Source: Mycobacterium heckeshornense
Lineage (GTDB): Bacteria; Actinomycetota; Actinomycetes; Mycobacteriales; Mycobacteriaceae
NCBI RefSeq assembly: GCF_016592155.1
Contig: NZ_AP024237.1
Coordinates: 3,906,001-3,970,000, forward strand
Reading direction: 5' to 3'
DNA: 64,000 bases
The notes beneath the pieces are model-generated. The model had not been told where the DNA came from. It saw only the letters and a program-made list of their open reading frames with translations, and ran no database searches. Numbering within the stretch: the stretch's first letter is position 1; each line of letters opens with the position of its first letter. A program made the position numbers and the translations under genes. Below, one piece after another: positions 56,970-63,328 of this stretch.

Positions 56970-57404
56970 CACGTTTCTGCAGAAATGAGCCTGCGCTACG
57001 GGCGGCTCTTTGACGAAACCGTCCGCGCTGACTACGAACGCGCACTCATCCAGGCCAAGGCCCAACTCGGGCCCGTGCTGCCCGAGCGCACCCAGCTGCC
57101 CATCACCGACATCAGCAACGGCAGCAATGACTGGAAGGACACCCCCACGATCAAGGCGCGACTGGCCGGCGGATATTGCCTGCGCACCCCCGCCCAAGGA
57201 GCCTGCGCCTACGCCAACATCTGCGAGCACTGCCCGAACTTCCGCACCGAATCGACCTTCCTATCGATCCTGGCCACCCAACGCGCCGACGCCGCCGCAC
57301 TGGCCGCCGACGCCGACGCCCGCGGCTGGGGCGCCGAAGCCACTCGCCACCGCCGTTTGGTCGAACGCCTCGACCAGGTCATGAACCAAACGGACACGCC
57401 GTGA
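56970..57404 (+). pseudogene. TnpB-like tyrosine recombinase, 3' part
   Basis: Continuation of the outer tnpB: HVSAEMSLRYGRLFDETV (with the nucleophile Tyr), a helical tail and the zinc-ribbon-like CLRTPAQGACAYANICEHC, ending at TGA 57404. Joined with 52471-53990 the protein has about 650 residues, close to TnpB of Tn554 (about 630). The stop overlaps the tnpC GTG. Confidence 0.88.
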
Positions 57405-57629
57405 CCGACGAACCCGCCGTTCGCGTTGAACGCGCCTGTCAGGCACTGCTGACTACCGGCGAGCCCATCACCTTCGACGCCGTGGCCGCCCACACCGGCA
57501 TCGGCCGCGCCACCCTCTACCGGCGACCCGAACTGCGCGCCATCGTCGAACAACATCGCCAACACGGCCGCGAGGCACTCACTCTCACAGGACTACAAGT
57601 CCAAATCGACCAGCTCCGCCTCGCCCTAG
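57401..57629 (+). pseudogene. TnpC-like protein, 5' part
   Basis: 76 codons from GTG 57401: VRVERACQALLTTGEPITFD, an HTH-like TGIGRATLYRRPELRAIVEQ, and the start of a coiled coil (QVQIDQLRLAL). This is the small third protein of Tn554-type modules, which in Tn554 affects orientation and efficiency. An IS inserted after codon Leu76; the last 24 codons are at 59629-59702. Confidence 0.85.
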
Positions 57630-59624
57630 GCCGAAGTTGCGGCGGTTTGTCGGTCGGATTTACTGATTGAGCTGGTGTTTTGTTGATTTGTCGGGTCGGT
57701 TGTTCTGGCTACGCCACTTGGAGGGGGATGGGGGTCTTGATGAGTTCGAAGGCGCGGCGCTGTTCGGGGGTGGATTCGGCCAGGGTGGGCACGGTGGTGT
57801 TGGTGCCGTGGTAGCGAATGTCGTTGCGGGTCAGGGTCGCCAGGTGGGTGAGCAGGCCGCGGAAGCTGCGCAGCGCGGTGCCGTCGGGGGCGTGGCGGGT
57901 GGCGGCTTTGGTTTGGGCAGCTTGGGAGCGTTGGGCCGGTGCGACGGGGTTGTCGCGTAGGGGTGGGTGTTCGTCGGTGAAGGTCAGCGGCGCCCAGGCC
58001 TGGCGCAGGTGCCAGGTCACATAGCAGGCCAGCATGCAGATCAACACGTGGGCTTTGACCCGTTCGGTGAGCCGGTGGCGGATGGGTCGTAGGTCGAGGT
58101 CGTCGGTTTTGATGCTGCGGAAGTCGCGTTCGACGTGGGCCAAGTTCTTGTAGCCGACGACCACGCCTGGGGCGTTGAGGTCGGTGGCGGGCACGCTGGT
58201 GCGTAGCACGTAGATGCCATCGAGGGCGGTTTCGGTGTCGATGCCGGCCTGGTTGCGGTGGTAGGTGAGGCTGGTGTCGGTGATGGTGCGCTCAAAGTGC
58301 TTGCCCATCTTGTATTTATCGATGATTTTGCCGACGGCTTCCCCGATGCGGCCGGCTCCGGTCAGCCGGCCGGCAGCCACCCGTTCGGCGATGGCGCCCA
58401 GGTCGATCTCGGTGGCGGCCAGCAGGGCGGCGCGTTTGCGGGCGCGTTGGGCGGCCAGGGCGGGGTTGCGGCAGGCGATGAGCCGTTCGCCGGGATAGTC
58501 GGGGTGGGTGATTTCGGCGAGGTCCTGGGTATCGAACAAGCTCATCTGCAGCGGCCCGTCATCGGCGGCCAGCACGGCGATCTGGGGGGCGCGCAGCGCG
58601 GTGAGCCATCCGAAACCAGTTGCGGTGTCTGGGTTGTCATTGAGTTCACGGATTGCGTCGATACGCGCGGAGGTGATCATGCCGCGATCACCGACCAGCA
58701 CCAACCGATCAAGCCCGAATTGGGTGCGCACCACCTCGACGATGTCGGTGAAGGCGACCGGGTCGGCGGTGTTACCGGCAAACACCCGCACCGCCACCGG
58801 GCGGCCGGCTGGATCGGTGAGGATGCCGTATTCGATTTGCGGTAGCCCTTTTTTACCGTCCCTCGAATACCCGCGCAAGGCCAGCTCGCAACACCGTCCG
58901 GTCATCCAGGCACTGGTCAGATCAAACAACGCCATCCGCGAGGGATTAGCCTGTGGCCCTAAGTGTTTGGCAGCCAGCTTCTTTTCGATCGTGTCTTGCC
59001 GGTCGGCCAGCCAGTCCATCGCAGCGTAGATCTCGTCGGTGGATGCGGTGGCCACATCCAGATCGACCCCCACGGTGGAATCGGCCCACGAGGCCAGCGT
59101 GGACAGCTTGGAGGCCGGTTGGATCACCCGGGAGATGATCAGCGCGAACACCAGATCCCTCGACCGGCACGCCGGCCCCAACAACGCCGGAAACCCCAAC
59201 TGGCGGGCCATCGCAGCTACCGCCGCCACATCCCCATGCGGCAGTGACCGGGTGATCGTGAACTCAGACCCGGCCGGCACCAGCACCTGGCCCTTGAGCG
59301 TGCCCTCAACCGCGGCGATCACGTCGGCGGGCAGCTTGGACAGGTTCGCCAGCGTCTCGTGGCGGACTTTCTTGCCGTCTCGATAGGTGCGGCGCACCAG
59401 GACCGACTCATAGCGGCGAACGTTGCCCGCCTTGTCCACATACTTGCTCGGTGTTCGGGCTACGTGCATCCGCGCTGGCTTCGCCACCACTCAATGGTAA
59501 TAGATCAACTCAAGCATATTGTGAATCGACACACGATATTCACTGGCTACATTATCAATCCGCAAACCGACAGAATCTGAGCTCAGCCGTAGATTCCGTC
59601 TACCTCACTTGCCGCAACTTCGGC
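57630..59624. mobile_element. IS1634-like insertion sequence, 1995 bp
   Basis: Perfect 14-bp inverted ends GCCGAAGTTGCGGC (57630-57643) and complement (59611-59624), with CTAG on both outer sides (57626-57629, 59625-59628) as a 4-bp target duplication. Removing the IS and one CTAG re-creates the tnpC frame LRLALEAVASKTRRHEEQ. One intact transposase. The short duplication contrasts with the 83 bp of the other IS1634-family copy. Confidence 0.9.
57709..59490 (-). CDS. IS1634-like family transposase (593 residues)
   Basis: DDE transposase of the IS4/IS1634 type: SRMALFDLTSAWMTGR (first Asp region), LDRLVLVGDRGMITSARID (second Asp), and NLAHVERDFRSIKTDDLDLR with HRLTERVKAHVLICMLACYV (Glu and the C-terminal family block). 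Uninterrupted. It is clearly different from the 505-residue transposase at 44762 and belongs to another subgroup. Reads against the transposon genes. Confidence 0.9.
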   Translation of the reverse strand: MVAKPARMHVARTPSKYVDKAGNVRRYESVLVRRTYRDGKKVRHETLANLSKLPADVIAAVEGTLKGQVLVPAGSEFTITRSLPHGDVAAVAAMARQLGFPALLGPACRSRDLVFALIISRVIQPASKLSTLASWADSTVGVDLDVATASTDEIYAAMDWLADRQDTIEKKLAAKHLGPQANPSRMALFDLTSAWMTGRCCELALRGYSRDGKKGLPQIEYGILTDPAGRPVAVRVFAGNTADPVAFTDIVEVVRTQFGLDRLVLVGDRGMITSARIDAIRELNDNPDTATGFGWLTALRAPQIAVLAADDGPLQMSLFDTQDLAEITHPDYPGERLIACRNPALAAQRARKRAALLAATEIDLGAIAERVAAGRLTGAGRIGEAVGKIIDKYKMGKHFERTITDTSLTYHRNQAGIDTETALDGIYVLRTSVPATDLNAPGVVVGYKNLAHVERDFRSIKTDDLDLRPIRHRLTERVKAHVLICMLACYVTWHLRQAWAPLTFTDEHPPLRDNPVAPAQRSQAAQTKAATRHAPDGTALRSFRGLLTHLATLTRNDIRYHGTNTTVPTLAESTPEQRRAFELIKTPIPLQVA

Positions 59625-59628
59625 CTAG

Positions 59629-59702
59629 AAGCCGTCGCTTCCAAGACACGCCGCCACGAAGAGCAACTCCGAAAACTCCACCGCTCCAACCGAGCCAAAT
59701 AG
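59629..59702 (+). pseudogene. TnpC-like protein, 3' part
   Basis: Last 24 codons of tnpC: AVASKTRRHEEQLRKLHRSN and RAK, stop TAG. Together with 57401-57629 it makes a protein of about 100 residues with an N-terminal HTH and a C-terminal basic coiled coil. Confidence 0.85.
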
Positions 59703-59755
59703 CCCACCACACCGCGACCACAAACCACGAGCGACCCGGATTGGCCGGATAACCT

Positions 59756-59962
59756 CAGACGAACGGAAAAGTCGAGCGGTTCAACCGCACCCTGGCTACC
59801 GAGTGGGCCTACGCCCAGACCTATCTATCCGAGGCCGACCGAGCCAGTACCTACCAGAACTGGCTGCATCACTACAATCACCACCGACCCCACACCGGCA
59901 TCGGCGGAAAGACACCAATCGAGCGCCTACGCGTTTACAACCTGCCCGTGAAGAACACCTAG
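59756..59962 (+). pseudogene. IS481-family transposase, 3' part
   Basis: Sixty-eight codons in frame with 50554-51324 after removal of the transposon: QTNGKVERFNRTLATEWAYA (catalytic Glu), YQNWLHHYNHHRPHTGIGG and KTPIERLRVYNLPVKNT, the normal IS481 ending. The stop TAG is completed by the CTAG target duplication at the right end of the IS. Confidence 0.9.
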
Positions 59963-60004
59963 TACCCGTCGGCCTTAGGCCGGTCGCTTCTTGCTGGGTG
60001 CCAT
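59959..60004 (-). pseudogene. Serine integrase, first codons
   Basis: Minus-strand ATG at 60004: MAPSKKRPA, then an in-frame TAA, then GRRVL reaching the CTAG site; across the IS it continues GRLRLSRLTEEST. Apart from the stop at codon 10 this is a proper phage integrase beginning. The TAA means the integrase was inactive, or started elsewhere, even before the IS481-family insertion, unless it is a base-call error. Confidence 0.7.
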
Positions 60005-60025
60005 GGCAGGGAGGCTAGCAGTGTT

Positions 60026-60490
60026 GTGTTCAAACTGATGTTCGTCTCGCCGCGCATCGCGCCTAACACCGGCAACGCGATCCGCATGGTCGCGGCCACC
60101 GGCGCCGAACTGCATTTGGTGGAGCCGCTGGGATTCGACCTGTCCGAGCCCAAGCTGCGCCGCGCCGGCTTGGACTACCACGACCTGGCGTCGGTGTGCG
60201 TGCATCCGTGCCTGGACGCCGCGTGGGCTGCGCTGCGGCCGCAGCGGGTGTTCGCGTTCACCGCCCATGCCACCACGCTGTTCACCCAGATCAGCTACCA
60301 GAGCGGCGACGTGTTGATGTTCGGGCCCGAACCCACCGGGCTGGATGCCGCAACCTTGGCCGACGCGCACATCACGGAGCGGGTGCGCATACCGATGCTG
60401 CCCGGGCGGCGGTCATTGAACCTGTCCAATGCCGCCGCGGTCGCCGTCTACGAGGCGTGGCGCCAGCACGGCTTCGCCGGCGCACACTAG
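60026..60490 (+). CDS. spoU: tRNA (cytidine/uridine-2'-O)-methyltransferase, SPOUT family (SpoU/TrmL type)
   Basis: 154 residues, the length of H37Rv Rv3366. SPOUT knot segments: SPRIAPNTGNAIRMVAATGA, LDYHDLAS, DVLMFGPEPTGLDA (SAM knot), RIPMLPGRRSLNLSNAAAVA. Probably 2'-O-methylates the wobble base of tRNA-Leu as TrmL does. The first five codons (GTG TTC AAA CTG ATG) come from the integrated element, not from the host: the normal start MFRVM is stranded at 41583. So the element supplied a new start and presumably a new promoter. Its stop abuts the convergent nitroreductase stop. Confidence 0.93.
   Translation: MFKLMFVSPRIAPNTGNAIRMVAATGAELHLVEPLGFDLSEPKLRRAGLDYHDLASVCVHPCLDAAWAALRPQRVFAFTAHATTLFTQISYQSGDVLMFGPEPTGLDAATLADAHITERVRIPMLPGRRSLNLSNAAAVAVYEAWRQHGFAGAH
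60036..60047 (+). other. attR core
   Basis: TGATGTTCGTCT, identical to 41593-41604. On its left is element sequence leading to the integrase start 32 bp away; on its right the host spoU gene continues with CGCCGCGCATCGC. Confidence 0.85.
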
Positions 60491-61135
60491 TCACCAGGTG
60501 TCCCAGTGCGTGACGGCCTGGGCGGGCAGGCGCTTGGCAGGCTTGAAGTCGGTGCCCTTGGTGTAGGCGATCGGAAGCAGCGCTCCCTGGCTGTACTCGT
60601 CGTAGGGAATGCCGAGCACGTCGGCGGCCCGCTTTTCGCCGTCGCCGAGCAGATGCAGCGTCGTCCAGCACGAACCCAGGCCCCGGGAGCGTAGCGCCAG
60701 GCAGAAACTCCACACCGCCGGGAACAGCGATGCCCAAAACGACGAGCTCAGCTGCGGTTCGCTTTCCACCCGTCCCTGCAGGCACGGAATCAGCAACACC
60801 GGCGCCTCGTGCATGTGCTCGGCGAGGTAGGTTGCCGACTCGCGGACGCGGGGCATGCGCTCGCCACGGGTGTCGCCTTCGGGATAGTGCGGTGGCGGCA
60901 GGCTGAGATACCCGCGTGCGTTGCTGAGGTAGATCTCGGCGATCGCCTTCTTCTTGTCGGCATCGGTGACGAACACCCACTGCCAACCCTGCGCGTTGGA
61001 GCCGGTGGGTGCCTGCAGCGCCAGTTCCAGGCATTCCGTCAGCACCTCGCGCGGCACCGGCCTGTTGAAGTCGAGGCGTTTGCGTACCGAACGGGTGGTG
61101 GTGAGGACTTCATCGACGGACAGGTTCAAGGTCAT
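60491..61135 (-). CDS. Nitroreductase family protein (Rv3368c-like)
   Basis: 214 residues, as in H37Rv. FMN-binding nitroreductase fold: TTRSVRKRLDFNRPV at the N-terminus (phosphate-binding Arg), LALQAPTGSNAQGWQWVFVT, and LRSRGLGSCWTTLHLL, ending VTHWDTW. Reduces small aromatic or quinone-like compounds with NAD(P)H; natural substrate unknown. The start is 22 bp from that of the divergent PPOX-type gene. Confidence 0.9.
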   Translation of the reverse strand: MTLNLSVDEVLTTTRSVRKRLDFNRPVPREVLTECLELALQAPTGSNAQGWQWVFVTDADKKKAIAEIYLSNARGYLSLPPPHYPEGDTRGERMPRVRESATYLAEHMHEAPVLLIPCLQGRVESEPQLSSSFWASLFPAVWSFCLALRSRGLGSCWTTLHLLGDGEKRAADVLGIPYDEYSQGALLPIAYTKGTDFKPAKRLPAQAVTHWDTW

Positions 61136-61157
61136 GGGCGAAGACTACAGTCACGGC

Positions 61158-61568
61158 ATGCCTATCGAACTGACGCAAGAGGTTTCCGAACGACTGCGGA
61201 CCGACCATTATGGATGGCTCACCACCGTCGCGAAGTCGGGCCAGCCGGTGCCGCGGCTGGTGTGGTTCTACTTCGACGGCGCCGAGCTGACCGTGTACTC
61301 CATGCCGCAGGCCGGCAAGATCGCGCACATCAAGGCGCATCCGCGGGTCAGCCTGAACCTGGACTCCGACGGCAACGGCGGGGGCATCATCGTCGTCGGA
61401 GGAACCGCAAGGGTGGACGCGACGGAAGTCGACGGCCGCGAGGACGGGCCGTATTGGGCCAAGTACAGCGAGGACGCCGCGGCGTTCGGCTTGACCGATG
61501 CACTCGGTGCCTACAGCACCCGACTGAAGATCAACCCAACCCGGGTGTGGACGACGCCGACCGGTTAG
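61158..61568 (+). CDS. PPOX-class flavin/F420-dependent protein (Rv3369-like)
   Basis: 136 residues from ATG 61158 (MPIELTQEVS); the frame is open far upstream, through the nitroreductase gene. Split beta-barrel with HYGWLTTVAKSGQPVPRLVW, DGAELTVYSMPQAGKIAHIK and PRVSLNLDSDGNGGGIIVVG, the pattern of pyridoxamine-oxidase-like F420- or FMN-binding proteins of mycobacteria. Reaction unknown. It ends 22 bp before the convergent regulator gene. Confidence 0.88.
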   Translation: MPIELTQEVSERLRTDHYGWLTTVAKSGQPVPRLVWFYFDGAELTVYSMPQAGKIAHIKAHPRVSLNLDSDGNGGGIIVVGGTARVDATEVDGREDGPYWAKYSEDAAAFGLTDALGAYSTRLKINPTRVWTTPTG

Positions 61569-61590
61569 GCGCTTTTCCTGGCGAGCCATT

Positions 61591-62079
61591 CTATGCACCC
61601 TCGCGTTGGGCGTTGGCCCGGATCTGGATGTCGCTCGATCGCGACGGCGCGCGATCACCGTCGGGAGTGACGCAGACGCGGACCTCGCGGCCGCTGTCCG
61701 CGTCGACGAATGCCAGTGGGCCGCGGCCGTTTTGCAGGTGGGTGTCCCCCCATTGCACCAGGGCGAGGAACACCGGCAGCAGATCCTCGCCCGCCGCGGT
61801 CAACCTGTACTCGTCGCGAGCCCGCTGGCCCGGTTCCCGATACGGCAGGCGGCTGATGATCCCCGCCGACTCCAACTGCTTGAGTGCCCGCGAGATCGCG
61901 GGGGCCGACGCCCCGACCCGATCGACGAAATCCTCGAAGCGAGTCGTGCCGTAGAAGCACTCGCGGACGACCAAGAAACTCGTCTTGGTACTGAGCAGAT
62001 CCAAGACCTTTGCCGCGGAGCAGGCGTCCGGCTTCCACCTGCCGCGGTCCTGCAACCGCTTCTCGAACTGCATCGCCAC
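61591..62079 (-). CDS. HxlR-type winged-helix regulator
   Basis: 162 residues. HxlR domain: WKPDACSAAKVLDLLSTKTS, then GTTRFEDFVDRVGASAPAIS and RALKQLESAGIISRLPYREP, the recognition helix and wing; DEYRLTAAGEDLLPVFLALV closes the domain. A C-terminal DADSGREVRV part follows. It is divergent from the SDR gene with a repeated CTAACGTT motif between, and very likely represses that operon and itself in response to an electrophile or redox signal; the signal is inferred from family only. Confidence 0.88.
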   Translation of the reverse strand: MAMQFEKRLQDRGRWKPDACSAAKVLDLLSTKTSFLVVRECFYGTTRFEDFVDRVGASAPAISRALKQLESAGIISRLPYREPGQRARDEYRLTAAGEDLLPVFLALVQWGDTHLQNGRGPLAFVDADSGREVRVCVTPDGDRAPSRSSDIQIRANAQREGA

Positions 62080-62092
62080 CCCGTCAGCATAA

Positions 62093-62148
62093 CTAACGTT
62101 TGCATTACTCAGCTAGTCGTGCTTTGATCTAGCTAACGTTGTCGTTAG
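62093..62148. promoter_or_regulatory. Repeated CTAACGTT motif in the divergent region
   Basis: CTAACGTT at 62093-62100 and again at 62133-62140, exactly 40 bp (nearly four helix turns) apart, the second continuing as TAACGTTGTCGTTA, an imperfect palindrome (62135-62148). Likely binding sites of the HxlR regulator for both promoters. Confidence 0.55.
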
Positions 62149-62168
62149 TCAGAGAAAGGGTCGGAAGA

Positions 62169-62870
62169 ATGGTTGCGGTAGCGGACAAGGTGGTGGTGGT
62201 GACCGGCGGCCGGCGCGGTCTGGGCTCGGCGCTGGTCGACGAGGTACGCCAGCGAGGCGCCCGGAAGGTGTATTCCACTGCGCGGGAAGCCTATTCGGAT
62301 ACGCGTCCGGGTGTGGTGACGCGCGAGCTCGAAGTGCGCTCGCAGGATTCGGTCGCAGCACTCGCCGACGAGGCGGGCGACGCCGAGATCGTGATCAACA
62401 ATGCCGGCATCCTCTTGCCCGACTCGCTGCTGACCGGACGCATGGAGGACGTCGACGCCACGTTCGACGTCAACGTGTTCGGCCCGCTGCGGGTAGTGCG
62501 CGCGTTCGCCCCGATCCTGGCCCGCAACGGCGGCGGCGCGATCGTCAACGTCCACTCCGTGCTGTCCTGGCTCGGCGGCAGCGGCGCCTACGGCGCCTCC
62601 AAGGCGGCGGCGTGGTCGCTCACCAACTCGTTGCGTGCCGAGCTGAAGCAGCAGAACACCCAGGTGCTCGGGGTTCACGCGGGTTTCATCGACACCGCCA
62701 TGGTGGCCGACATCAACTTGCCGAAGACTCCACCGCACGTAGTGGCCGAGCGCATCATCGACGCGTTGGAAGACGGCGCCGTCGAGGTGCTCGCGGACGA
62801 TGTCACCGTTGCCGCAAAAGCCGCGCTGTCAGGTCCGGTGGAGAACCTGACCTTCGCGCTGGCCCGCTGA
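62169..62870 (+). CDS. Short-chain dehydrogenase/reductase
   Basis: 233 residues from ATG 62169 (MVAVADKVVVVTGG). NAD(P) site TGGRRGLG (TGxxxGxG type), structural NNAG, catalytic Ser in NVHSVLSWLG and YGASK (Tyr/Lys). Substrate unknown. Start preceded by AGAGAAAGG. Followed 20 bp later by the tautomerase gene in the same direction, so both are probably controlled by the divergent HxlR regulator. Confidence 0.9.
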   Translation: MVAVADKVVVVTGGRRGLGSALVDEVRQRGARKVYSTAREAYSDTRPGVVTRELEVRSQDSVAALADEAGDAEIVINNAGILLPDSLLTGRMEDVDATFDVNVFGPLRVVRAFAPILARNGGGAIVNVHSVLSWLGGSGAYGASKAAAWSLTNSLRAELKQQNTQVLGVHAGFIDTAMVADINLPKTPPHVVAERIIDALEDGAVEVLADDVTVAAKAALSGPVENLTFALAR

Positions 62871-62890
62871 CCGACAGGAGCGTTATCACC

Positions 62891-63316
62891 GTGCCGCTCT
62901 GGACGATTTACCACACGCCCGGAACCTTCACCGGCGAGGAGAAGCGCCAGCTGGCCGCCTGGATCACCGAACACTATGAGCGGGTGGGGCTTCCGCGGTT
63001 TTATGTCGTAACGGTGTTCAACGAAACCCGGCCCGAGGACTTTTATGTCGGCGGCGAGCAGGTCCCGGTCGGCGTTCGCATCGTCATCGATCACATCGCC
63101 CGGCACAATCCCGACCAGGCCAGTCGACGGCGCACCGCGCGATGGATCAACGACATGCTGCAGCCGTATCTGAAAGACAAGGCCGATCTGCATTGGGAGT
63201 TTCACGTCGACGAGACCAGCGAAGATCTGTGGATGATCAACGGGTTGATCCCGCCGCCGGCAAAATCCGAGGCGGAGCTGGCCTGGGCCAAAGCAAACGC
63301 GGCCGCCCCGTATTGA
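62891..63316 (+). CDS. Tautomerase family protein (cis-CaaD-like)
   Basis: 141 residues from GTG 62891; after removal of Met the chain starts with Pro (PLWTIYHTPGTFTGEEKR), the catalytic base of the tautomerase superfamily. RFYVVTVFNETRPEDFYVGG and GVRIVIDHIARHNPD match the tautomerase_3/cis-3-chloroacrylic acid dehalogenase group. It may tautomerise or hydrate an unsaturated acid connected with the SDR reaction. The open frame upstream overlaps the SDR gene and is not used. Confidence 0.87.
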   Translation: MPLWTIYHTPGTFTGEEKRQLAAWITEHYERVGLPRFYVVTVFNETRPEDFYVGGEQVPVGVRIVIDHIARHNPDQASRRRTARWINDMLQPYLKDKADLHWEFHVDETSEDLWMINGLIPPPAKSEAELAWAKANAAAPY

Positions 63317-63328
63317 GCTGCGGTGGCG

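Larger units (their letters stand above)
51325..59752. mobile_element. Tn554/RIT-like transposon with three recombination genes
   Basis: Inserted in the IS481 transposase between codons CCT and CAG. Ends carry imperfect inverted repeats TTAACCGGCTAAT (51328-51340) and complement TTATCCGGCCAAT (59740-59752), 11 of 13 matching, with CCT next to both. It encodes TnpA and TnpB tyrosine recombinases plus a small TnpC, in overlapping order, and no passenger gene. Ancestral size about 3.45 kb once its two inner insertions are removed. TnpA is frameshifted, TnpB and TnpC are split, so it is dead. Confidence 0.8.
50454..59958. mobile_element. IS481-family element, split by a Tn554/RIT-like transposon
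   Basis: Left end GTGTAACTCTTTGACAGG and the complement of the right end GTGTTCTTCACGGGCAGG are imperfect inverted repeats. CTAG stands just outside both ends (50450-50453 and 59959-59962), a 4-bp target duplication. Re-joining the flanks restores the integrase frame (GRRVLGRLRLSRLTEE). Without the internal insertion the IS is about 1.1 kb, normal for IS481 elements. Confidence 0.85.
41605..60035. mobile_element. 18.4-kb integrative element (prophage relic) in spoU
   Basis: Bounded by the 12-bp att core copies at 41593-41604 and 60036-60047, with a large serine integrase gene whose 5' end lies 32 bp inside attR, the layout of Bxb1-type phages. Phage-like content: integrase, a P27-type terminase small subunit relic, small basic proteins and a tiny membrane protein; no head, tail, lysis or replication genes remain. 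Cargo: an EspC-like/WXG-like pair with a small membrane protein. At least five later insertions have enlarged it. Excision is unlikely since the integrase is disrupted. Joining the host sides gives MFRVMFVSPRIAPNTG. Confidence 0.82.

Noticed and set aside
55830..57404. A 524-codon plus-strand frame
   Set aside because: Up to 56969 it is antisense of the 346-residue recombinase; only the last 145 codons are the real tnpB tail.
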